This document shows positions 55,160 to 64,000 of a DNA stretch of 64,000 bases, piece by piece. Under the pieces are notes generated by a model, which did not search any database, was not told the origin of the DNA, and saw only the letters and a list, made by a program, of their open reading frames with translations. Made by a program: the position numbers and the translations under genes. How positions within the stretch are numbered: position 1 is the stretch's first letter; every line of letters begins with the position of its first letter. Origin of the DNA: Tilletiopsis washingtonensis (lineage: Eukaryota; Basidiomycota; Exobasidiomycetes; Entylomatales); assembly GCF_003144115.1 (NCBI RefSeq), contig NW_020312022.1, forward strand, positions 248,001 to 312,000, read 5' to 3'.

Positions 55160-56042
55160 TCTCGCCCGGGTAGCGTGGCCAGCGCGAGAGGTCAGAGGCG
55201 AGCCAGTGATCGTGGCGATGTATATATGTTCTCGGACGGCCCGTCTGTGCGAGCCGTCGCTGTCTCGCTCACTGGCGTCCGAGACTGAGCACCGCAGATG
55301 CAGCATGGAGGCCGAGCAGACACGCGTGGGAGCGCGTGCGTGGCTGCGCAGAGGCACAGTCGACCGTAGCAGAGACTCGAGCTGCGTCGGCTCGGCGCTG
55401 CTCCGAGCTCCTGCGGATGCATGCGCCGTGCGTCGCGGTGCTGGCGCTGGGGCTCTGGCGGAGTGGCTTGCGGCGCACGAGGCACACGCGGCGGGCGCAG
55501 GGCCAAAGCCGAGCATTTCCGCGCCGCGCCGGCGCCGGCGCCGGCAAAGTCGCCGACGAGGGCGCGGCGAAAGCGGCGCGGCTTTGGCGTGTGGGAACGC
55601 CCGGCAGCGTCGGACCGCCGCCCGTCGGCGGCGCGGCGCGGCGCGGACGCTGGGCGACGCTGGGGCTTGTGCAGATGGGGCCAGCCACAACACGCCCGAT
55701 GACTCGACCAGGCTCGAGGAACGAGCAGCTGAGAAAGGCGAGACGGGCAATGGGCGCAGCGCCAGTGGCAGGGTGCGGCACCACGCCCGATCGGCGTCGG
55801 CGCTCGCGGCCGCCGGCAGGGCGGCGGAGCTTCGGCCGCTGCAGCAGCACAGCAGCAGCGTGCAGCACCAGACCTGCGTCGCTGCTCACGCGACCGCGGC
55901 CCCAACGCGGCGTCCATGCGGGCGCCTCGGGCGGGCTAAAAGCAGCGGCAGGGTGGAGCAGGGAGCGCAGATGCAGCAACGCACGAGAGATACAGATAGC
56001 ACAGCTTGCTTTCCCACCGCATCAAGCAGCAGCCGCACACGC

Positions 56043-56102
<60 letters not shown>

Positions 56103-56188
56103 CCTCAAGCACCAGTCGCCCTCGAGCACCCTGAAGGAAGGCACAAGGCACCGCACCTAGGCACGCCCTCAAGCGACCCTCGGTGGCC
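55160..56188. promoter_or_regulatory. 1-kb region upstream of the MFS gene
   Basis: FIS1 3' trailer followed by the transporter promoter. Apart from the tetranucleotide repeat near the start codon I see no feature; open frames here lack protein-like motifs. Confidence 0.4.
56044..56101 (+). repeat. (GCAA)n microsatellite, about 14 units
   Basis: An uninterrupted tetranucleotide run of about 58 bp, ending 87 bp before the MFS start codon, so probably in its promoter or 5' leader. Confidence 0.95.
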
Positions 56189-58715
56189 ATGCCCGCGTCT
56201 GCCACACCCGTGCCGATGCCGCAGCCCGTGCGAGAGTCCGCGAGCGCGCACTCGCACGATGATGCGGCAGCGACCGCCGACGACGGCGGCGAGGCCGGGC
56301 ATGCCTTCAACGAGCAGGTGTGTCTCGTCGTCGAGCCATCCTCGCTGCTCCTCACGCTGACGCCTGTCGCGCCTCGCGCAGACCAACTACGTGCCTCGGC
56401 GCCAGATCATCCAGGTGCGTGCCTCTTCGTCTCGTCCCTCCGTCTTCACTGCTGATCTCCACGTGCAGATCTTCCTCACCCTCTCCGCCGCCACCGCCTG
56501 CGCGCTCATCGACCAGAGCACGCTCGCCGTCGCCATCCCCACCATCTCCTCGGCGCTCGGCAGCGGCACGCAGAGCGCGTGGATCAGCAGCGCCTACTTT
56601 CTCACGAGCACGAGCTTCCAGCTGCTCTACGGCCGCATCTCCGACATTGGTGCGTCGTGCTTCGGGCGCGGCAATGCGCTGCAGAGCTGACATTGCGGCG
56701 CACAGTCGGGCGCAAGCACTGCCTGCTGGCCTGCATCGTCATCTTCTTCGTCGGCTCTCTCGCCAGCTCGCTAGCGCAGACCACACTGCAGCTCGCCATC
56801 TTCCGTGCCATGTGAAGTGCTCAGGCATGGCATGTCAGCGCCGAAACTCACGCGCCTCTCTTCCTGCAGCACCGGCATCGGCGGCGGCGGCTTCATCACG
56901 CTTGGGCAAGTCGTCATCTCCGACGTCGTCTCGCTGCGGCAGCGCGGCACATACCAGGGCATCCTCGGCGCCATGGTGGCGCTGTGCAACGGCATCGGCC
57001 CCGTCATCGGCGGCGCGCTGGCCAGCCAGGCATCTTGGCGCGACATCTTCCGCCTCATGCTGCCACTCTCGGCATGCGCCTTCGTGTGTGTCTACCTCTT
57101 CCTGCCGCTCAAGAAGGTGCATGGCAGCGCGATGGAGAAGATCAAGGCCATCGACTGGGTCGGCGCCGTGCTCACACTCTGCTCGAGCGTGCTCATCGTG
57201 GTGCGTCTTCTCCGCTCTCCGCCCTGCTGTTCCTCCACTAACGCCGCCGCCGCGCAGCTGGGCCTCACGTGGGGCGGCGGCGAGCATGCCTGGGACTCAG
57301 CATACGTCCTCGTGCCGCTGCTGCTTGGCGTGGCAATCGGCGTGCTCTTCTGCCTGTGGGAGTGGAAAGGCACCCCACTGCCGCTGATGCCGCTGCGCCT
57401 CTTCCACAAGCGCATCGTCGTCGGAGGCCTCATCACGCAGGTGTGTCGCTCTCGACAGTATGGCACAGTGGCAGCAGCTGACATGACCGAGCAGTTCATC
57501 AATGGCTGGGTGTTCCTCGTGCAGGTGCGCAGCGGAGCAGCACCGTACTGGCTTTCGGCGACTCACACCCATCCTCCGCCCAGATCTTCTACATCACGCA
57601 GTTCTACCAGCTCGTCTTTGGCCACAGCGCCATCGTGAGCGGCGCGCTCCTTATCCCCGTCACAGTGATGCAGAGTGCGTCGCCCCTGGCCCTGCATCCG
57701 GCCTCCGCACTGACCCTCTTCTCCTCTCAGCCGTCGCTTCCACGGCCTCCGGCGCCGTGCTGAGCTGGACGGGCATGTATCGCTGGAGCCTGCTCTTTGG
57801 CTGGACGACATGGACCGTCGCCATGGGCCTCTTCTCGACGCTCAAGGAGGGCGACGGGCTCGGCAAGCAGGTCGGCTACGGCATCCTCGCCGGCGTCGGC
57901 GTCGGCAATACGCTCAGCGTGTGAGTACGCGCCCAGGCCGTGAACTCTGGGCCACTCGCTGATGCGCGCTCCTCGCTAGCTCGCTTGTGGCGATGCAGGG
58001 CGCCGTCGAGCGCAAGGACCAGGCCGTGGCGACTGCAGCGCGCTCCTTCTTCCGCTACCTCGGCGGCAGTCTGGGCCTGGCCGTCGCGGCCACCATCATG
58101 TAAGTGCCGTTTTCGCCCCTCACCCTCCTACCTTTGCTCACGGCTACTTCTGCCAGCAACAACTCGGCGAACCAGTCGCTGCGTCCGCTTGGCTGGTCCA
58201 GCGAGCGCATCAAGCTAACGCTCAACGACCCGAGCGTCCTTCTGCTCTCCACTTCGCCAGCAGACGCCGCCGACCTGCGGGACTTGCGCGAGGCCTACCG
58301 CACCGGCTTCCAGCGCAACTTCTGGCTGCTGGCGGCGCTGACGGCGTGCGCGTTCGGCGTCACGTTCGTGCTGATGCCGCAGCGCAGCGTGGACCGCAAG
58401 GACGACCAGGAGCTGCGCGACAAGGCCAAGCTCGAGCTCGAGGAGAAGAAGGAGCGCAAGCGGGCCAAGCGTGCTGGAGGCGCCGAGACGCCGGCGCACC
58501 ACACGGCGAGCACGAGTGATGAGCCCGCCTCGCTCCATGAGCTACATCAGCATGATCGCAGCAGCAGCGCCGACTCGGACCAACACCACGCCGAGCTGGA
58601 GAAGGCCCTGCATGCGGCCGAGGCCAGTGCGGCGCTGGCGCCCGAGGTGGGCCTCCCGCCACCAGAGCTAGACGAGAAAGGCAGCGAGGACCGGAAGAGC
58701 ACAAATGTGCCATAG
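56189..58715 (+). CDS. MFS multidrug-type transporter (DHA2 family)
   Basis: Eleven exons (56189-56317, 56382-56414, 56469-56649, 56706-56811, 56870-57200, 57258-57440, 57495-57524, 57584-57674, 57731-57920, 57980-58099, 58157-58715) give 650 aa. Family motifs: helix 1 LIDQSTLAVAIPTISSAL, motif A GRISDIVGRKHCLL, GIGGGGFITLGQVVISDVV, motif C GIGPVIGGALASQASWRDIF and later FITQ-like helices; about 14 membrane segments, as in drug:H+ antiporters of the 14-helix type. A hydrophilic 43-residue head and a 110-residue charged tail (KLELEEKKERKRAKRAGG, then acidic) lie in the cytosol. Substrate unknown; toxin, drug or siderophore export are all possible. Exons 2 (33 nt) and 7 (30 nt) are very small. 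All ten introns are 53-64 nt. Confidence 0.92.
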
Positions 58716-58842
58716 ACTCAACATGCTCCGCAAATGACACACGCATTTATCCTGGAGTCGTCTGATTGGAATGCTGAAGCGACCAGATGATGAGTAGAGA
58801 AGCAGGGAGAAGGACAGCAGAGGCAGGGCATCGGAGGCCGCT

Positions 58843-61800
58843 CTAGGCATCGGCCTCCGAGAGCGGACTGGAGGGATCGTCGTGCGGCGAGACGGGCCCG
58901 TCGCGGCTCGCCGGCTTGCCGCCCAGCACGAGCTTGGGCGGCGGGCGCGAGGCTGACATGGCGCCCGGCGCGCCGCCAACGGCGTCGGCACCGCCGGAGA
59001 ACATGGCGCGCATCGTCTGCTGGTCGCGGCGCGAGCGCACGCGCTCCGCCTCGAGGTGGCCGCCCGTCTTGCGCAGCGCCTTGCCCTCGACGAAGCCCGA
59101 GAGCTCGTCGGTGAACTCGTCAGTGCGGCTGGCGATCTCCTTGGCGCGCAGCCGCTCGGCGGCATGCAGCGCCTTGAGACGCTTCTCGTGGTCGACCGAC
59201 TGGCCGCGCACCTCGAGCATCACCGTCGTCAGGCCCTCGTGCCCCTCCTCGGGCGGCGGCGGCAGGAAGCCCTTGCCGTTGGCGCCCGACGGCCGCCCAA
59301 CGCCGCGCAGCTTGACGACCTGCTGAATGTTCTCGTACACGTCCTGCAGCGCGCCGTGGTCGTCGCGCAGGTCGGCAATGAGGCCCTCCTGGTGGTTGAG
59401 GAACTCCTGCTCGTCGACGATGTTCTGCAGCTCCGCCTCCCACGTCTTCTTCCAGCTCGGCTTGACGGTCTCGACGTACTTTTCCAGCTCCTCGAGGCCA
59501 CGCGTCGCGCGCGCAATGTCGTCGCCCACCTTGCGCATCAGCGCCGGCTTGGGCTTGACGCCGCGATTGATCACGTCGAGCTTGAGGTCGTCGACGGTGT
59601 CTTGCAGGTCCTCGACGAGCGTGAGCACCTCCTGCGAATTGCCGTCGAGGCGCGCCTTGCCGGCGATGATGAAGTTGCGCTCCGCCGGCACCTCGGCCGA
59701 CGCAATGGCTCGCACGCGCGCCGACTGCTCGCGCAGCTTGGCCAGCAGGCCGCCAACGTCGGCGCCGAACTCCGTCTGGATCTGCCGCAGCACGGCGAGC
59801 TCGCGCCGCAGCGCCTGGACCTCATCGTACTGGTGCTTCAGCTCGCCAGCAATGCGTGCACCGCTCGTGGCGCCCGAGCTGTGCGACGCCGTGCTCATCG
59901 TCGGCGAATCGACGCCCTCGTTGGCCTCCTCGCGCAGCGTGCCGGCGCGCTTCAGCTGCTGCGCCACGCGTGCGCCAGCAGACGTGAACTGCGAGTCGGT
60001 GATGCGGCTCGACGGGCCTGCCTCGGCGGCCGCATTGACAGCGGCGAGCGCATCGCTCGCGTAGTTGACGCTCGCGCGACGGTTCGCCTCGCGATCGCGG
60101 TCGCGGTCGTGCACGGCCGTCTTCAGATCGCGCAACTCCCGCGTGATCGTGCCGAGCACGAGATCAAGGTGCTGCTTGACCTGGTCGAGCGCTGCGAAAG
60201 GAGATCTGTCAGCGCGCCGCACGGCTCTTGCTCTTCGCGGCTGCACCCACGCTCGATGTTCAGCGTCAGCACAGCGCCTTCCTGCAGCTCGTTGAGGTCT
60301 TCGAGCTCGTAGCTGACGCCGCTCGGCACGTCCTTGACGTAGATCGTGGGGAAGTCCTCCTTGCGCGGCGAGTAGCCGAAGCGATCCATGAAGAGCATGC
60401 GCAGCTTGCCCACGCTCAGGCCGCGCCCGGCAGCACCGGGCAGCAGCTCGAGCTGTGCGCGCCGCGTCTGCCGCCCAAGCTGCAGGAATAGCGACAGCAT
60501 GTTGGACGCCGGCGCTGACGCACGAGCCTGCGCGGCATCCAGCTTCTTCCGCTCGGCTGCCGTCGGCAGTGGCGGCACAGGCGGCACTGCGTCCATCTGA
60601 TCGTACGGACTCGGTGGTGATGGGTCTGCCGCGTCAACGTACGGCAGGCTCTCCGTGGAGCTGGCGTTTGCATTGGACGTGTCGACTGGCGGCGGAGCCA
60701 GGCTCGTCGAGCCCTGCACGCGCGGCGAGAGATGCGGACTGAGGCGCGACTTGCCATTGAGCGGCCCTGGCGTGAGCTCCTCGCTTCCGCTGGGCACCAG
60801 TCCTTCGGCATCGGCACCATCGGCGCCTCTCGGCCGCCGCGCCTCATCGCCTGACGATGCTGCGTCCGAGGGTGGGCCACCGGAGATGCCGCGCACCAGG
60901 CGCTTGCCTGCGCGCTGCGCCTCGCTGGTAGTACGGCGCTCTGCCAGCGGCGAGCTAGAGGGGCTGTGCAGCGACATGGCCGCGCCGCCCAGGCTCGACA
61001 GGCCCATGCCGAGGCCGAAGCCCTGCGGAGTGCCGACGCCCATTTTGTTGAACGTGTAGGCGCTGAAGCGCTTCGACGCTCGCCGCTCCAGCGCGTCGCG
61101 AGACTTGAGCGCGCGCAGCGATGGATCTGACTCTGCCTCGGCTGCTGCATGGGCGGCCGCCATCGCCCGGCGTCCGCGCGCCGAGCCGGGAGTGCGGGAC
61201 GTGGAGGAGAGCGGTGGAGACGTGGCAGTGACGGGCGTCTGCACAGCCGACGTGCTGGCCAGCTGCGTGAGCGAAGTCGTCGGCGTGACTGTCTGCCCAG
61301 TGGCAGAGTCCGGCACTGGCCCGTCGACGAGCGAGTGCCGCACGATGTCGTTTGGCGCTCTCTTCTCCGCCGGCGCGGGAGGCGTGCCCTCTTCCTCCTC
61401 CCGGACGGACTCGTACACCGTGCTGCCGTCTGTGGATGCTTGCGGCGTCATGCCTGCATCGCGCGCGCTGCTGCTGCCGCCAGTGCCACGCCGCCGCGGC
61501 TCGTCGTGCTCTGACAGCCCTGCACCGATCGTCGGCGACGCGACCATCGAGCCAGGCCGCGACAAGGGCCGGTCGTGCACGGGCGGCGGCGCAACTGGCC
61601 GGCGGCTGATGCTGCCTGTCGTGCTCCGCCGATGCCCCGAGACCTCCTCGCTCGTGTTGCTCCGCTCGCTGCGCGATCCGCGCGAGCGGTGCCCCGAGCC
61701 GCCGCCGCCGCCCGTCCGCTGCGCCAGCAGGTACTGCTTGTACTCGGCCTGCTTGAGCTTGAGGCCCTGCAGCAGGTTGATGATGATCTCGCGGATCGGC

Positions 61801-62621
61801 GGCAGATGTACCTCGAGCACCTGCGGCGAGGCGTCCTCGGAGAGGCACCGCTCGAGGCAGGCGCGCAAGTCGTCGGGCACAGATGCCAGGTCGCTGAGCG
61901 GACGCGTCAGCGCTGTGCCAGCAGCAGCAGCCAGCGCCTGCAGCTCATCGCGCGCACATCCGCTGCACTCACCTCATGTCGATGCCGTAGCTGCCGAACG
62001 CATGATTCGCCGTGTTGAAGTCGTTGCCCAGCCGCACGTAGATGTCTGAGACCTGCGTCTCGGTGCGCTGGCCCGTGCTCCACTTCGTCAGCGCCTCGAG
62101 CAGCATCTTGGTCGCGACGAGCAGGCGCGTGACGGACGACTCCATGTGCGACGATGAGTACTGCGCGCGCGCCTCAGCATGGTTGAGCTCGCCAGCCAGA
62201 CGCTGCCACTCACGCGAGGTCCACTGGCGCCGTCGCTGCCCTGGCTCTCGCGTCCTGCTCGATCGCCGCGCGAGCTGCCGGCAGCAGACTGGCCGCTGCC
62301 ACCCTGGATCTGCTGGCGCACTGCACGCTCCCGTTCTCGCTCGCGCGCCCGCATCTCCTCGGGCAGCATCGGGCCCTCGTCGCCGTAGCCGTTGCCCTGC
62401 CTCGAGGCGGCACTGGCAGCCTGCGCCTCTCGCGCCGAGGCCACGAGGGCGGCGGCACGGCGGGCCGACGACGAAGAGGAGAGCTGTGCGCCGCCGGCAC
62501 TGCCAGGTAGCGCCGGCAGCGGCGCACTCGGCACGGCGCTGAGCTGCGGGCTGTGCGGCGACGACGACTCGGACGTCGGACGGCGCTCGCGGCGCAGCAC
62601 CGAGGAGATGCCGGGCAGCAT
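58843..62621 (-). CDS. BUD6: Polarity and actin regulator BUD6/AIP3
   Basis: Exons 62621-62214, 62160-61973, 61893-60251 and 60191-58843 encode 1195 aa. After a Ser/Ala-rich head comes the Bud6 N-terminal region: SSSHMESSVTRLLVATKMLL, SDIYVRLGNDFN, GIDMSDLASVPDDLRACLER and HLPPIREIIINLLQGLKLKQ. A long disordered middle follows, then the AIP3 domain (about residues 630-1130), largely coiled coil: SVGKLRMLFMDRFGYSPRKE, YVKDVPSGVSYELEDLNELQ, HLDLVLGTITRELRDLKTAV, and LRRELAVLRQIQTEFGADVG. Bud6 binds actin monomers and stimulates formins at growth sites, in the same polarity network as ROM2. Start 62621 is the first ATG with a good context; no upstream in-frame ATG was found. It converges on the MFS gene (127 bp). 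Confidence 0.92.
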
Positions 62622-63446
62622 GGTCGCCAAGGAGGCCGCCGCCCGTGGCTGCGGATGGGCGTGGTGTCGAGCGAGATGCCACTGGACGCTGCGCGATGTG
62701 CGATGCGCGTGGCCTCGGCGGCGGTGAGAGGATAGGGATAGGGAGCGGAAGGAGGAGCGGAGAGAGGAGCGGGACGCGCGCTCACGCAGCACCCGCCCGG
62801 CACGCCGCGCGCGCGGCGCACGGCGCAGGCCGACGGCTGCCAGCCACGCCAGGCAGACGCTCCCACGCTGTGACGTCGGCACGCTGCCCTCGCGCGCACC
62901 GGCTGCACATCCGCACACTTCCACTGCCGCAGCCCGACCTCTCAGCTGCCTATCGAAGTGTCGAAGAGGACCAGAATCGTTCCTAAATTACGTAGAGATG
63001 GATCGTCCTTCTTCTGAATCACAGACATGTCAGTGCACGGCGCAAAGCTACTGCAAGCGCGGCAGCGGCGCGTCGGTCTTTCTCCGGCTCAGCGGCTCTC
63101 GCGCGAGGACGCGCGGCGCCTGCGCTGCGACTGCAACGGTGAGCGCTACGCAGGCACTTGCACTCCTTCGGCTTGCCCTCAAAATCTTCCATAAGAGGTT
63201 ATCGACTCGGCCAGCGCCAGTCCAGCATCATGTCACAGGGAAGGTCATTGTCATTCAGAAGCGAGAAAAAGCCAGGAGCTAAGGAGCTGAGAAACCTGGG
63301 TCATGGGAGCAAGAGCTCGAGTCAGAGACTCGAGGTGTTCTGCGGCGCGAGTCTGGAGAGCCGGATCGAGAGATAGGTCAAGGGCTTGGATCGAGAGAGA
63401 CAGAGTCGAGATAGTCGAGAGCGTCAGATCAGGAGCGGCGAGAGGG
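62622..63446. promoter_or_regulatory. Region upstream of BUD6
   Basis: 825 bp with BUD6 promoter and the 3' trailer of the vWA gene. 62970-63250 is noticeably less GC-rich than the rest of the window. Several GAGTCGAGA-like words cluster at 63310-63430. No gene recognised. Confidence 0.4.
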
Positions 63447-64000
63447 TTACTTGTGCACAAGCGCAGCGCGAGGCCTAAAGCAAGATGTCAGCGTCGAGTC
63501 TTGCACTGGTTGTAACGACTCACTTCTGCACAGAGGTAGCAATGCCGACGAAGTGCTCGGCCAGCGAGACCTCTGAGCAATAGGATGAGCACATGGCTGA
63601 GCGCTGAGAGGCCCGACAACGCTCACCGGAGATGGCTTGCACGTGAGCGCTAGCCGGAGCGTGAAGAGCGGCGAGGTCTGCCATGCGCTGCAGGCTGCTC
63701 GAAAGTCCGTCGGGACCGAAGGAGACGGAGAAGAGCGTGACGGGAATTCCCGACACGTTTGCTGAGCGACAGAGTCCGTGCACCACGCTGTCCGTCAGGC
63801 CACATTCTCCGTCGCTGAGGAAGAGCCTGAAAAGCGCGTCAGTACGTCTCGATGAAAGGTTTTCTGAGGCCAACACACAGAACAGGAGGTCTGAGGCGTG
63901 GGAGCATGCGCGTCAGTAGAAGGCCATGAGCCTGTCGGAAAGCCTCTTTGGACGCACCTCTCCATTGACCACTGCCGAAGCATGACCTGCTCAGCGGCGG
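63447..64000 (-). CDS. von Willebrand factor A-domain protein, C-terminal part
   Basis: The gene enters from the right edge; only the last five exons are in the window (64000-63958, 63890-63879, 63826-63627, 63572-63524, 63474-63447). Joined in frame they read VMLRQWSMERPPVLLFLSDG, the central strand and loop of a vWA fold, then SGIPVTLFSVSFGPDGLSSS and LQRMADLAALHAPASAHVQA, and end HFVGIATSVQKPRAALVHK. This matches the second half of vWA domains found in many fungal signalling or ubiquitin-related proteins; the metal-binding DxSxS motif would lie in the missing part. The second exon here is only 12 nt, supported by good splice sites on both sides and by the continuous RPPVLLFLSDG strand. Confidence 0.75.

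Noticed and set aside
1-64000. Functional gene cluster (many lipid and membrane genes close together)
   Set aside because: Strand alternation, unrelated processes and housekeeping nature fit ordinary gene order rather than a pathway cluster.
1-64000. Transposons, retroelements or other mobile DNA
   Set aside because: No transposase, reverse transcriptase or integrase motifs and no long terminal or inverted repeats were seen; the repeats present are short tandem arrays.

Overview
The window looks like nuclear DNA from a GC-rich basidiomycete fungus. The evidence is genes split by short GT-AG introns (most 46-80 nt, with CTGAC/CTCAC-like branch sites 10-25 nt before the acceptor), fungal-specific families (LOA1/VPS66, URB2, MKT1, NCE101, ENV7, BUD6, ROM2) and a basidiomycete-type secreted 'macrophage-activating glycoprotein' family member. 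A smut-related or other yeast-like basidiomycete is my guess; the sequence does not settle it. I rebuilt 23 protein genes by checking that every splice keeps the reading frame. I recognised no tRNA, rRNA, transposon, virus-like element or CRISPR array.

Layout, left to right: PEX11 (+), LOA1 (-), URB2 (+), ENV7-like kinase (-), SmB (+), an unrecognised gene (-), a 5.7-kb tract without a convincing gene, a large HMG-box regulator (+), a 1.6-kb gap, the Rho GEF ROM2 (-), a membrane alpha/beta hydrolase (-), a 1.6-kb gap, choline/ethanolamine phosphotransferase (+), a RanBP3/YRB2-like protein (-), MKT1 (+), a SWIM-finger ATP-dependent DNA ligase (-), NAXE (+), the SNARE UFE1 (-), ARL2 (+), a GPI-type secreted glycoprotein (-), a histidine phosphatase (-), NCE101 (-), FIS1 (+), an MFS transporter (+), BUD6 (-), and the 3' part of a von Willebrand A-domain gene (-) cut by the right edge. 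Neighbours mostly alternate in strand, with divergent pairs sharing 230-540 bp and convergent pairs 50-460 bp apart.

The genes do not form a pathway cluster. Several serve membranes: phospholipid synthesis (LOA1, CPT/EPT), peroxisome and mitochondrial division (PEX11, FIS1), ER fusion (UFE1) and vacuole (ENV7). Two are polarity and cell-wall regulators that work in one network in other fungi (ROM2 activating Rho1, BUD6 with formins and actin). Others handle RNA (URB2, SmB, MKT1), nuclear export (YRB2-like) and tubulin folding (ARL2).

The most unusual points are the SWIM-ligase fusion with 13 coding exons including one of 10 nt, a small class of long minisatellite-bearing introns (FIS1, ARL2, NAXE) among otherwise tiny introns, an HMG box interrupted by an insertion that may be a cryptic intron, and the long empty tract upstream of that HMG gene.
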